From JBBQVS01 sp963792705 (lineage in GTDB: Bacteria > Chloroflexota > Ktedonobacteria > Ktedonobacterales > Ktedonobacteraceae): a stretch of DNA of 64,000 nucleotides. The notes beneath the pieces are model-generated. The model searched no databases, was not told where the DNA came from, and worked only from the letters and a program-made list of their open reading frames with translations. Position 1 is the stretch's first letter; each line of letters starts with the position of its first letter. The position numbers were made by a program, and so were the translations under genes. The stretch covers positions 36,969 to 100,968 of the forward strand of contig CAWBXD010000006.1 in the NCBI GenBank assembly GCA_963792705.1. The letters run 5' to 3'. Shown piece after piece: positions 34,228 through 42,932 of the stretch.

Positions 34228-35421
34228 ATGAATGAATTGGCGGGTCAGAGCTTAGGTGGGTATCAGTTGGAAGAGGAGATTGGTCACGGCTCAATGGGCG
34301 TTGTGTATCGAGGGAGACAGATTGCTCTCGAACGCGAAGTTGCCATTAAAGTCTTGCCTAAGACATTGGCACGAGACGCCTCTTTTATCGCACGTTTTAT
34401 TCGTGAAGCACAAATCATTGCAGGTCTTAATCATCCTAACATCGTTCATATTTATGATGCAGGTCAGCAAAACAAGCTTCTTTATTTTGTTATGGAGTAC
34501 ATACAAGGCCCTACGCTTTCTAATCTCATCTATCTGGACGGGACCATTCCTCAACATCTAGCCCTTGAGTATGCGGCACAGATCGCCGATGCTCTCGATG
34601 CTGCGTATAAAGAACGCGATGTTATTCACCGAGATATTAAGCCAGAGAATTTAATGCTTAATCGTTGGGGAAAAATCAAGGTGATGGATTTTGGTCTCGC
34701 GCGAGCTACTGGACATCAGCCAATTACCGTTGCGAGAACATTGGTTGGAAGTATTTACTACGCATCGCCAGAGCAAGTATGGGGATACACATTGGACAAT
34801 CGCAGTGACGTATACGCACTAGGGGTTGTCTTATATGAGATGGTTACTGGGCAACGACCATTTATGGGACGCTCAATGCCTGAGTTGACACAAGCTATCG
34901 TTTCCGGTCCAGTGCGCTCACCAAGGATGCTTAACGATGAGATATCGCCAGAACTGGAGCGTATCATTCTTACCGCGATAGCAAGGGACCGAGAAGAACG
35001 TTATGAAGATGCTGGACTCATGGCACAAGAGTTACGCGCATTGCTTTTACGACCCGCAACACTGGTCACACAAGTTCAACCCTCTGAAAATATTCCAATA
35101 AATCAGGGAGGACAACGAGAACGAGCGTCCATACATCCACCTAAGCGTCCCAATGCACACCGACCTGCATATGAAGATATTATACTTCCTGTGTCCCCGT
35201 CATCGGAGAGTAACATTGCGCCACAAGCTTCGATTATACAAGAAGACCATAGGCTACGTGACCCCAACCGTCCAACGTTACCAGCAATCATTTCTACTCC
35301 TGCTCCGGTCCTTCCTGTAGAACAACAAGTGACAATCAAAACACAATCAACGCCATCAGACAAAACAAAGGGCACGTTTTGGGATCAGATGCAACGCCTT
35401 TTTAAGGTTTCTTCGCGCTAG
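34228..35421 (+). CDS. Ser/Thr protein kinase, soluble
   Basis: The 397-residue kinase starts at the ATG at 34228 (GAGGGTG 7 bp upstream). A TTG at 34213 is in frame but less likely. Catalytic elements are complete: GHGSMGVVYRG, VAIKVLPK, VIHRDIKPENLM, VMDFGLARA and APE-equivalent SPEQ. The domain ends near residue 275; the rest is a disordered Pro/Ser/Thr-rich tail without transmembrane helix, ending in a basic segment (FWDQMQRLFKVSSR). It is predicted to be an active cytosolic kinase. It is followed by ccdA on the same strand after about 70 bp. Confidence 0.88.
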   Translation: MNELAGQSLGGYQLEEEIGHGSMGVVYRGRQIALEREVAIKVLPKTLARDASFIARFIREAQIIAGLNHPNIVHIYDAGQQNKLLYFVMEYIQGPTLSNLIYLDGTIPQHLALEYAAQIADALDAAYKERDVIHRDIKPENLMLNRWGKIKVMDFGLARATGHQPITVARTLVGSIYYASPEQVWGYTLDNRSDVYALGVVLYEMVTGQRPFMGRSMPELTQAIVSGPVRSPRMLNDEISPELERIILTAIARDREERYEDAGLMAQELRALLLRPATLVTQVQPSENIPINQGGQRERASIHPPKRPNAHRPAYEDIILPVSPSSESNIAPQASIIQEDHRLRDPNRPTLPAIISTPAPVLPVEQQVTIKTQSTPSDKTKGTFWDQMQRLFKVSSR

Positions 35422-35493
35422 AAATGTTGCATCTGGCTTCTTGAGGACTTATACTATACCAGAGTACAGGTTTCTTTCTAGGAGCTATATTTT

Positions 35494-36219
35494 ATAAATC
35501 CCTCACAAATAAATATAGGTGTTGCATTTGTAGCAGGACTGGTGTCGTTCCTTTCGCCATGTGTTTTGCCACTTGTACCAATCTATTTAGCGCAGTTAGT
35601 TGGTCAAAGTGTGTATCAAGCGGTGGAAGAGAAGAAAGCATATACAATACGTCTCGTAACCTTCTTTCACGCAGCTCTTTTTGTGCTTGGCTTCACACTC
35701 GCATTTGTGGCCTTAGGTGCTACAGCGAGTACACTGGGAGGTTTTTTACGGGAGCAGCAGTTTCTTTTACGACAAATCGGGGGAGTGTTGTTAGTTCTCG
35801 TTGGACTGCATTTGACAGGAGTGCTAAAAATCCCTTTTCTGTATTGGCAAAAACACTTTGAATTCCGCCCTACCCGTCCAAGCTATGGTGCATCAGTGTT
35901 GACAGGTGTTGTCTTTGCGATTGGATGGAGTCCCTGTGTAGGTCCAATCTTGGGAGTTATTTTAGCGTTAGCCGGGCAATCAGCCACGCTGAAGCAAGGG
36001 GTATTGCTTTTATTGATGTATTCGCTTGGATTAGGTCTACCATTTTTGCTGCTTGGCTTGGGCCTCAATCAGGTGAGTAAGGTGTTAAGATGGTTAAAGC
36101 CCCATCTTGGAAAAATCGAGATAGGGACAGGTGTGTTGATGATCGTAGCAGGAGTCTTAATATTCTTCAATATGCTGCTTCAGTTTAATTCGCTTTTCCA
36201 TTTTGGAGCAATTCTATGA
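35494..36219 (+). CDS. ccdA: CcdA-type cytochrome c biogenesis / thiol-disulfide transport protein, apparent ATA start
   Basis: The six-helix membrane protein of the DsbD/CcdA family passes electrons across the membrane for disulfide reduction. The paired Cys are in SFLSPCVLPLVP (TM1) and GWSPCVGPILG (TM4). The first ATG/GTG/TTG-type start (GTG at 35542) would cut into TM1. The reading frame is open further up to a TAG at 35479. It encodes INPSQINIGVAFVAGL, the expected first residues of CcdA, directly after AGGAG at 35480-35484. This points to initiation at ATA (35494), nine bases after the ribosome site, giving 241 residues. The next gene overlaps by 4 bp. Confidence 0.82.
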   Translation: MNPSQINIGVAFVAGLVSFLSPCVLPLVPIYLAQLVGQSVYQAVEEKKAYTIRLVTFFHAALFVLGFTLAFVALGATASTLGGFLREQQFLLRQIGGVLLVLVGLHLTGVLKIPFLYWQKHFEFRPTRPSYGASVLTGVVFAIGWSPCVGPILGVILALAGQSATLKQGVLLLLMYSLGLGLPFLLLGLGLNQVSKVLRWLKPHLGKIEIGTGVLMIVAGVLIFFNMLLQFNSLFHFGAIL

Positions 36220-37034
36220 GCGTACTTCACTCCACTCAACGAGGTGAAGGAAAGCGACCAACGCGTTGGTTAGCGGGAGGAATACTCCTACTCTCCCTGG
36301 TGATGCTTGCAACACTACTCTTTTTTCCGGGAGCAACAGTGCTCAATCGTATGAGTTGGCTTGATAGTGGAATATGCGCTCAAATTGCGTCACATTCGTT
36401 CTATCCTGGTGGAGAAAGACTTCCTCTTTGTGCTCGTAACACAGGTATCTATCTTGGCTTTATCGTGACGCTTACTACATTATATGGCAAAGGACGAGGT
36501 CGCGCACAACGACTTCCATCTTTACCTCTTACAGTCCTGCTCATCGGAGGCGTTGCGGCACTTGCAATTGATGGCTTCAATTCATTCTTGCTTGATCTCC
36601 ATATACAGCATCTGTATCAACCAAATAATTATCTGAGACTTGCGACAGGACTCATAACAGGTTTGGCAATGGCACTTCTGCTACTGCCGATGCTCAATCG
36701 CCTGTTCTGGCGTGGCTATAGTGAGGAGCGAAGCGTTGCCTCATGGCAAGAATTTTTGCAGTATCTGCCACTGTTGATTGTCTGTTTCTTTGTTGTTGCA
36801 TCACAAAATGCTCTCATTTTGTATCCTATTGCCCTTTTAAGCACGGTTGGTATTCTTACAGCAGTGAGCAGTTTTAACCTTATTGTCCTTATTGGGGTAT
36901 GCAGACGTGACGAAACATTTGAAAGCTACCGCGAACTGTTACCGTTTATAGGGTTTGCGTTGCTTTTAGCTATAGGGGAGATGCTTGTACTAGCACAAAT
37001 GAAGCTAACGCTTCTCCATACCCTCGGTCTATAG
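36216..37034 (+). CDS. DUF2085 membrane protein
   Basis: The 272-residue protein has seven to eight hydrophobic helices. The conserved DUF2085 segment is GICAQIASHSFYPGGERLPL followed by CARNTGIY, with an invariant Cys/His/Arg pattern in an outside loop; function is unknown. Its ATG overlaps the ccdA stop (ATGA), so the two are co-translated. The conserved Cys pair next to a CcdA partner suggests a thiol-redox link, which is inference only. It converges on the anti-sigma gene with 19 bp between them. Confidence 0.75.
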   Translation: MSVLHSTQRGEGKRPTRWLAGGILLLSLVMLATLLFFPGATVLNRMSWLDSGICAQIASHSFYPGGERLPLCARNTGIYLGFIVTLTTLYGKGRGRAQRLPSLPLTVLLIGGVAALAIDGFNSFLLDLHIQHLYQPNNYLRLATGLITGLAMALLLLPMLNRLFWRGYSEERSVASWQEFLQYLPLLIVCFFVVASQNALILYPIALLSTVGILTAVSSFNLIVLIGVCRRDETFESYRELLPFIGFALLLAIGEMLVLAQMKLTLLHTLGL

Positions 37035-37053
37035 ACTGATGGCAGGAAAAGCG

Positions 37054-37356
37054 TTAACGTTCCTCAAGTTCCAGGCGCATTTCTGTCTCGAATTCAGCAT
37101 CAACTAAGACAGTGTTACTATGCGACGAATGAAGTAAGTGAAGCACCCTCTCACGCAAGTGATCGGGAGCACGTTCAACCGCGCATCGCTCATGAATGAG
37201 TCGCTTGATAGTGATATCAAAATGGAAACGGCAGTCGCACTGCTGGCAACTCTCAAGGTGTTGCTGTACAATAACAATTTCTTCATCGCTTAGCTCTCGG
37301 TCTATATATAGATGGAGGCGAGCGACAGTCTCAATACAATTCATACAGTCATCCAT
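37054..37356 (-). CDS. Zinc-finger anti-sigma factor (RsrA/ZAS type)
   Basis: About 100 residues, starting at the ATG at 37356 (GGAGA 7-8 bp upstream); the frame is open to 37410. The HLYIDRELSDEE helix and the QQHLESCQQC motif (H-x3-C-x2-C) define a zinc-binding anti-sigma domain (zf-HC2), as in RsrA, which releases its sigma factor when the Cys are oxidised. The ECF sigma gene lies head-to-head, 150 bp away. This divergent arrangement is unusual, because sigma and anti-sigma normally share one transcript. It has no transmembrane segment. Confidence 0.75.
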   Translation of the reverse strand: MDDCMNCIETVARLHLYIDRELSDEEIVIVQQHLESCQQCDCRFHFDITIKRLIHERCAVERAPDHLRERVLHLLHSSHSNTVLVDAEFETEMRLELEER

Positions 37357-37512
37357 AAAATTTCTCCTACACAGATGCATCATCCTCTCTGCACATTCTA
37401 ACATAAACAAGTAGGTCTTTCATTCCCATTGCTGGTGCGATATACTAAGAGTACCTTTCTCTAAAAGAGAAGGCGCAGGTGTTATAGGGACACCTGGCAA
37501 GAGGAGCGCGTG

Positions 37513-38229
37513 ATGCCGGAACAGTCAGCATTTGAAGAGAAACCAGTATTGGTGAAATCTTCACCATTGAATACAACTCAACCTACAGAGAACACACAAG
37601 AGCCTGTGCAAGCGCAGGAGACTTCTGAAGACGAGGAAGACACGAACACAAAGATTACGCCGCCGTCTGAAGATTTTGAGGCGGGAGTTCTTGCCCAATT
37701 AGATAGCTTGTATCGCACGGCTTTGCGTATGACAAGCAATAGACAAGAGGCAGAAGACCTTGTGCAAGAGACGATGTTAAAAGCATTTCGCTTTGCTCAT
37801 TCGTATCAACCTGGAACGAATTTGCGCGCGTGGCTTTTTCGTATCTTGAATACCTCCGCAATCAATCGCTATCGCAAAAACGCAGCACATCCAACACCCA
37901 CACCGTTACCTGAAGGCGAAGAATTCTACCTGTATAACCAGATTAGAGATTTGAGCGGCCAGGAATTGAGTGCGGGAGCAGAGGAAGAGGTACTAAGTAA
38001 ATACTTGGACGAGGATGTGTTCAAGGCATTGAACGATTTACCACCCAATTTCCGTATGGCGGTGGTTTTAGCCGACATCGAGGGACTTTCATATAAAGAG
38101 ATTGCGGAGGCATTGCAAATCCCCATTGGTACGGTTATGAGCCGTATCTCGCGCGCACGTCGTCAGTTACAGCAATCGCTATGGAAGTACGCGCAAGACA
38201 AGGGATATGTTAAAGCGGAGGCATCGTGA
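37513..38229 (+). CDS. ECF-type sigma factor (SigH/RpoE family)
   Basis: The 238-residue protein starts at the ATG at 37513 (GTG at 37510 also in frame), after GAGGAG. An unusually long acidic N-terminus (about 55 residues) precedes region 2 (LYRTALRMTSNRQEAEDLVQ, WLFRILNTSAINRYRK) and region 4 (LPPNFRMAVVLADIEGLSYK, ALQIPIGTVMSRISRARRQL). These patterns match SigH/RpoE of thiol-oxidative stress. The divergent zinc anti-sigma factor is its probable partner. Confidence 0.88.
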   Translation: MPEQSAFEEKPVLVKSSPLNTTQPTENTQEPVQAQETSEDEEDTNTKITPPSEDFEAGVLAQLDSLYRTALRMTSNRQEAEDLVQETMLKAFRFAHSYQPGTNLRAWLFRILNTSAINRYRKNAAHPTPTPLPEGEEFYLYNQIRDLSGQELSAGAEEEVLSKYLDEDVFKALNDLPPNFRMAVVLADIEGLSYKEIAEALQIPIGTVMSRISRARRQLQQSLWKYAQDKGYVKAEAS

Positions 38230-38269
38230 GTGGTCTATGTCTTGTAGTACATGGTTATAAAATAAATAG

Positions 38270-38308
38270 AGCGCAAGCAAACCTTTGGCAAAGGAGAAAA
38301 CTTGCGCT
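38270..38308. terminator. Hairpin between the sigma factor and MarR genes
   Basis: AGCGCAAG (38270-38277) and CTTGCGCT (38301-38308) enclose an inner CCTTT/AAAGG pair (38282-38286, 38290-38294). TTCTTTT follows on the plus strand. It separates convergent genes. Confidence 0.6.
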
Positions 38309-38314
38309 TCTTTT

Positions 38315-38587
38315 CTATGCACCATCAGCTCGTGAAGGATGACGAATAATATCGTTACCTGCACGTGTAATACGCACATTGACACAACGCCGATCCATCA
38401 TATCAATTGAACGTGTCACCAACCCTTTGCGTTCCAAACGTACAATTGCTTTTGTTGCGGCCGCAGAACTTACTCCTAGTGTTGAGGCAACTTCTCCCAC
38501 AGACCAATGCTCTCGTTTTGCTAGAAATGTTAAAACCTCAGCCTGACGAGGAGTAACATTTATAGTTTCTCCCTGTATAATAGTCAT
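38315..38587 (-). CDS. Small MarR-type winged-helix regulator
   Basis: The 90-residue protein is almost only a winged helix: VTPRQAEVLTFLAKREHWSV, EVASTLGVSSAAATKAIVRL, RKGLVTRSIDMMDRRCVNVR. Normal MarR proteins are about 140 residues with helices on both ends for dimerisation; those are mostly missing here. GGAG sits 8 bp before the ATG. It follows the ComP-like kinase gene by 126 bp on the same strand and could be the last gene of that transcript. A link to the quorum-sensing-like cassette is only positional. Confidence 0.7.
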   Translation of the reverse strand: MTIIQGETINVTPRQAEVLTFLAKREHWSVGEVASTLGVSSAAATKAIVRLERKGLVTRSIDMMDRRCVNVRITRAGNDIIRHPSRADGA

Positions 38588-38713
38588 TCTTCAATCTCCT
38601 ACCGACTGTTCTTTACTAGCTTACAGATTCACTATATGCTTTCCAGAAAAAGACGTTATCAGGAGAGAAGTCGGGTATAGCCAGCCACTGGTGTTTGGAT
38701 CTACTCTATTCCA

Positions 38714-41626
38714 TTAGCGTTTTAAGAGGGGGTTTTGTTGCTCTAGTATATCAACGTATACTTGACGAGGTGCAAGTGACAAGGTAAAAAAGAAGGTGCT
38801 TCCTTCTCCTGCTTGCCCACTACTTTCTACCCAAATGGTTCCACCCATTGCTTTAAGCAATTGTCTACAAATGTAGAGACCGAGGCCAGCACCTCGCGTA
38901 GGGCTGTTCATGTCGCGCTCAAGGCGTACAAAACGTTCAAAAAGTCGGTTCTGTTCTTCCAGGGGAACACCTGAACCGTAGTCGCGCACAGAAACGGTCG
39001 CACATTCGTTCTCTATTTGGACCGCGATTTCTATATCTGTGGTTGGTGGCGAATACTTGAGCGCATTACTGACAAGGTTGAGCAGAACTTGACGCAGTCG
39101 GATAGCATCTGCTAGCACAAAGAGTGTTGTGGGAATTGTGACAGAGATAGTACGTTGTTCACGCTTAGATATAGCTTCGATGATCTCTACGATATGAGTG
39201 ACCGACTCCGCGAGCGAGACAGGACCAATTTTTGTGCTGTCAGCATCGTCCAGTACACGATTGGCATCCATAATGTTGTTTACCATAAGCGTTAGTTCAT
39301 CACACCCACGATGCGCTTTTGCAATAAAGTCCGCGCGCATATCCGCGTCTAGGGCCAGATTATATTCTTCTAAAAGTTCAATATAGCCAAGAACTGCGGT
39401 GAGAGGTGTACGTAGTTCGTGGGAAGCAGTCATGATAAATTGGTCCTTCAGAACATCTAATTCTTTTTGGCGTTCGTAGGCAGAACGCAGTTCTATAGTA
39501 ATCTGAGCGTTCTCCAATGCAGAAGCGCACTGACTAGCGAACATATCCAGGACGTGCATCTCCTCCTCAAAAAAGAGATGTGGACGCACATAGGTCAGGA
39601 TAAGAATGCCGAGATGCTTATCACCTTTGCTTAGAGGAAGCCAAGCGAATGGAAATGATGGTTTCTGCTGTAAGCATGGTGGTGTTTTGGTAGAACCACT
39701 GTGGTATGGATATGTTCCCTGCCCCACATAGTAGTACGGAGACCAATCATCTGCTGCCAAGCACTTTTTTTCCGATGCGAGTAATTGGGAGCCACCTCCA
39801 GTAAATGTTGTCTGTTGAAGAAGTTGCTCTTTCTTATCATATAAACATATTTCAACACCTACGTGCATAGCATCAGCAGCAATTTTAGCAAACGAGGAGG
39901 CAACACTTTTAAGATCAGATAAATTTGCTGAAGCTATCGTGCCTGTTTTGTACAACTCGTTAAGCAAGGCAGCATGCTGACGCGAACGTTCTTGTAGACG
40001 TGCGGTTTCTAAAAGAGAGGAATAACGTGCAAGTAAAAGTTCTACAATCTCAAAGTCAGGACCAGCATAGGATTGTTGATCGGCACGTTCGCCGAGTACA
40101 AGCAAAGCAATCATCTTGCCCTGAGAGCGTACTGGAGCAATGAGAGGGTCATTTTGCTCATCCGGCACAGAGGATGTCAGATAGCGACTCAAGCCAGTAG
40201 GCATATCCTCCTCTGCTCGTATCACTTCATGCAACAAAAGAGGTCTACGCGATGTCGAAAGACGTTTCTCGACGGAAGGTTGCAATGCCAATGCATCAAT
40301 ACCTGCGAGTGATGTTGTGGCAAGTAACGAGGAAAGACGTGAGACAAGACTATAGCGTATATCATTTTGATCGTCTGATAGAGGAGGAAATACGTGGTAG
40401 CAGCCTGTATCTTCGATGAGGACAAAAAGTCCTACCTGTGCTATCTTGAATGTTTGCAGTGCTGCAACAGTAATAAGCTGTGCAGTAGACTCCAAGTCAA
40501 AAACTTCGCTGCCTATCGTGATTGGTTTATCTATAAGTCTGCGATAGCGTAGCGACTCTTTGAAGAGCACACGTTCCGTCAATATTTTCGCTGACCACCA
40601 CATTGCTGGCGCAAGGACGGCCATAGCAACCGCAATTGCAATTACGTAAAACGGGATATTTGCGCCCCATAGCCTACCTCCAGCCATCGTCACAAAATAG
40701 ACCAACACGGCAAGAAAAATAGAACCAATGATCCAGTTCACGGTACGACGGATGTAGCTATCAAAGACAAGCACTTGGTAGCGCAGGATGGCGTAGCCAA
40801 GTGACAAGGGGAGCAATATGATGGTGAGCGTCGTAATTTGAGCATCAATAGCATATGGCTTCAGGATATCGATAGTCTGAGGAATGGCTGTTAATAACAA
40901 GAGTGGTGCTAACGAAAAAATAACTCCACTTACGAAGAAACGTAATTGTTCGCGCTCTCTTGCAGTCGATTTACGAAATGAAGCAACGATAGTGACCAAA
41001 CTACCTGTCAAAGCAAATATGTTAGCACTTCCTCCTACCGTATCAAGCCATACAGGAGGAAATTGAGGATAGAGTATGAATGCGATAATAGTATCAACTA
41101 GTCCAAAACAAAGAAATATCAGTAGAAAGAAAATATACCAACGTATGGGAGAAGAACGAATAGCTAGCAAGAGGTCTTGAAACAATTTTTTAGGAAGACC
41201 TGTTGTCGTTGATACTAGATGATTTTTAGGAAAGACGAGTAATATAGCAGCAAAAAGAAAAATTGCTATCAAGCTCGCAAGGTCTGAAACTGTGTTTGAT
41301 AGACGCGTATCAGGAAGTCCTATTGAGGCAGATGTTTCCAACTCGAATGCAACCATTATCGTGCATGAAAAGGCAAAGAGGAGGAAAGCTACCTGGCGGT
41401 CACGCGAATAAAACCATATAATGGAACCAACAGCAAGAAAAATAAGTGCAATTGAAAGAGAAAAACCAAATGATAGCCATATGGGTAAAGCAAGAGCGCG
41501 AAAAGCTGTTACATGTGAAAATGTTTGCTGTGCATCAGCAAATGCCAAACCGATGTACAGAAGTACTACAAAAAAAATAACGACTAAGCGGTTCGCTCTA
41601 AAACGCATCCAAAAGCCATGTTTCAT
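38714..41626 (-). CDS. ComP-like polytopic sensor histidine kinase with GAF domains
   Basis: This 970-residue kinase has nine to ten transmembrane helices in residues 1-350. They include the pattern LPLSLGYAILRYQVLVFDSYIRR, also seen at the end of the membrane region of ComP-type sensors. Two GAF-like domains follow (about 385-545 and 565-715), then HisKA with the phospho-acceptor His in ASHELRTPLTAVLGY (near 736), and the ATPase domain (NLVSNALKYS, DYGSGVP, GAGLGLYI). B. subtilis ComP has a similar polytopic input part but a HisKA_3 kinase and no GAF domains, so this is not an orthologue in its output half. The gene starts 44 bp after the ComQ-like gene. No response regulator is encoded nearby. 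Confidence 0.85.
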   Translation of the reverse strand: MKHGFWMRFRANRLVVIFFVVLLYIGLAFADAQQTFSHVTAFRALALPIWLSFGFSLSIALIFLAVGSIIWFYSRDRQVAFLLFAFSCTIMVAFELETSASIGLPDTRLSNTVSDLASLIAIFLFAAILLVFPKNHLVSTTTGLPKKLFQDLLLAIRSSPIRWYIFFLLIFLCFGLVDTIIAFILYPQFPPVWLDTVGGSANIFALTGSLVTIVASFRKSTAREREQLRFFVSGVIFSLAPLLLLTAIPQTIDILKPYAIDAQITTLTIILLPLSLGYAILRYQVLVFDSYIRRTVNWIIGSIFLAVLVYFVTMAGGRLWGANIPFYVIAIAVAMAVLAPAMWWSAKILTERVLFKESLRYRRLIDKPITIGSEVFDLESTAQLITVAALQTFKIAQVGLFVLIEDTGCYHVFPPLSDDQNDIRYSLVSRLSSLLATTSLAGIDALALQPSVEKRLSTSRRPLLLHEVIRAEEDMPTGLSRYLTSSVPDEQNDPLIAPVRSQGKMIALLVLGERADQQSYAGPDFEIVELLLARYSSLLETARLQERSRQHAALLNELYKTGTIASANLSDLKSVASSFAKIAADAMHVGVEICLYDKKEQLLQQTTFTGGGSQLLASEKKCLAADDWSPYYYVGQGTYPYHSGSTKTPPCLQQKPSFPFAWLPLSKGDKHLGILILTYVRPHLFFEEEMHVLDMFASQCASALENAQITIELRSAYERQKELDVLKDQFIMTASHELRTPLTAVLGYIELLEEYNLALDADMRADFIAKAHRGCDELTLMVNNIMDANRVLDDADSTKIGPVSLAESVTHIVEIIEAISKREQRTISVTIPTTLFVLADAIRLRQVLLNLVSNALKYSPPTTDIEIAVQIENECATVSVRDYGSGVPLEEQNRLFERFVRLERDMNSPTRGAGLGLYICRQLLKAMGGTIWVESSGQAGEGSTFFFTLSLAPRQVYVDILEQQNPLLKR

Positions 41627-41670
41627 ACCATAAATCCTCTCATTCCTCCTGCCAATACTCTTGCTAATAA

Positions 41671-42690
41671 CTATATGAAGCCAAGCAAGAGGCGTAGTGC
41701 GTGAGAAATGGGGTGATATTTTTCGATTTGCCGCAACTGATCGTGAGCACGTTCACGGTAGAGCAAGCTTATACCCCATGTAGTAATTATACCCTCATGC
41801 AAAACATCAATGCGTGCCTTCTGCTTCTCTTCATCGGTTGCGAGAGAGGAGTTGTGAAGAGTAGCCATTGCATGTGCAGCAAGCACAACAGGAAGAGTTT
41901 TTTTCTGACGCACAAGGTCTGTCTTTATCATCCCTACCGCTTCGCTTGTTTGCTGGCTTTGGAGTATATGATATAGGTCATGGCTATCGTTGTCAAGTTG
42001 ATGTGCTATGCCAAGCAATCTTCCTAATTCTGAAAATTGTGCAAGTTCCTCGTCATCAGCACCTGCACATATTGCACCTAAGCGACATGCAAGACTCATA
42101 AGCGAGCCTGCTTTACCTTCAGCAATTTCTATACATTCTTCGGAGGTAAAGCTTTCTGCAGGTTGCATTTCTGCCAAAATATCGCGGTGCTGACCTGCAG
42201 TAGCCGTAATGAGAGTATCTTGTATAGCACTTAGAAGGCGTGTCACACGTTCAGGAGGACATCCTACTTCATCCAGAGAAAGGAGAATGTGGTTAGTTAG
42301 TGCGAGAAGAGTTGTTGATACATTCAGGACACGCGCTGGACCAAGTTTTAATACGATTGAAGTTGGGTCTCCATCTTCAATATCGTCCAGTAGATCAAGC
42401 GCGCAAATGAGACATTCAACGGAGATAGCAGTACGGTAAACATATCGTTCGACTATGTCGGCAATGAAACATTGAGCTACTAGTAACGGCAGCAGTGACC
42501 AGGCACCAACGGGAGATGTAGAATTCATTACAGTAGCTTCGGAAAAAAGTTTTCCAGGTTCTTTTAACGCATGCACTACATCGGTTAGGAGTTGAGGATG
42601 TAATGCATTCAAAAAGAGATTAAGCTGTTCGCGTAGTATATACTGATACTCAGCAAACAGCTCATCCGACTTATCTTCAGAAGTCTTCAT
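41671..42690 (-). CDS. ComQ-like isoprenyl synthase-family protein
   Basis: The 339-residue all-helical protein is of the polyprenyl synthetase superfamily. The first Asp-rich motif is LDLLDDIEDGDPT (DDxxD, near residue 100) and the second is HQLDNDSHDL (near 232), a DxxxD/NDxxDL form like ComQ instead of the canonical DDxxD. EIAEGKAGSLMSLACRLGA corresponds to the conserved K-T/A-x-x-L segment. ComQ prenylates a Trp of the ComX peptide with a farnesyl or geranyl group. The gene sits 15 bp after a small peptide gene ending in Trp-Trp-His and 44 bp before a ComP-like kinase. A housekeeping prenyl diphosphate synthase is the alternative, but the context and motif 2 favour peptide modification. 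Confidence 0.75.
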   Translation of the reverse strand: MKTSEDKSDELFAEYQYILREQLNLFLNALHPQLLTDVVHALKEPGKLFSEATVMNSTSPVGAWSLLPLLVAQCFIADIVERYVYRTAISVECLICALDLLDDIEDGDPTSIVLKLGPARVLNVSTTLLALTNHILLSLDEVGCPPERVTRLLSAIQDTLITATAGQHRDILAEMQPAESFTSEECIEIAEGKAGSLMSLACRLGAICAGADDEELAQFSELGRLLGIAHQLDNDSHDLYHILQSQQTSEAVGMIKTDLVRQKKTLPVVLAAHAMATLHNSSLATDEEKQKARIDVLHEGIITTWGISLLYRERAHDQLRQIEKYHPISHALRLLLGFI

Positions 42691-42705
42691 TGTAGTCCTG
42701 TGTTT

Positions 42706-42903
42706 TTAATGCCACCAGCCGAAACTAGTTTTTATCTCTTTGTCTAATGCAAGATGAGGCACAAGCCGCATGACCACCTGTGCTACGCGTGGCGAGAAGC
42801 CTTCGTGCTCGATAACACTTTGAGGATTGCTTGCTAGCTCTGTGCGGAGAATTTCTTCTGTAGACACACGATGAACAAAATCTCGAATTTGCTGCTCTTC
42901 CAT
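42706..42903 (-). CDS. ComX-like peptide pheromone precursor (candidate)
   Basis: This 65-residue peptide lies 15 bp upstream of the ComQ-like gene. It opens with an amphipathic helix (IRDFVHRVSTEEILRTEL), then NPQSVIEHEGFSPRVAQVV, and ends IKTSFGWWH. ComX precursors are about 55-60 residues with an N-terminal F-x-x-x-P...L region, a conserved Gly, and a modified Trp three to four residues from the C-terminus. All those features are present here, with two candidate Trp at positions -3 and -2. The ribosome site is weak (AAGGG 12 nt upstream). It could instead be another RiPP leader-type peptide of the short helical class. The predicted mature signal would be the last 5-12 residues. Confidence 0.65.
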   Translation of the reverse strand: MEEQQIRDFVHRVSTEEILRTELASNPQSVIEHEGFSPRVAQVVMRLVPHLALDKEIKTSFGWWH

Positions 42904-42932
42904 GAAGTATATGGACCCTTCTTTAAGAACGG

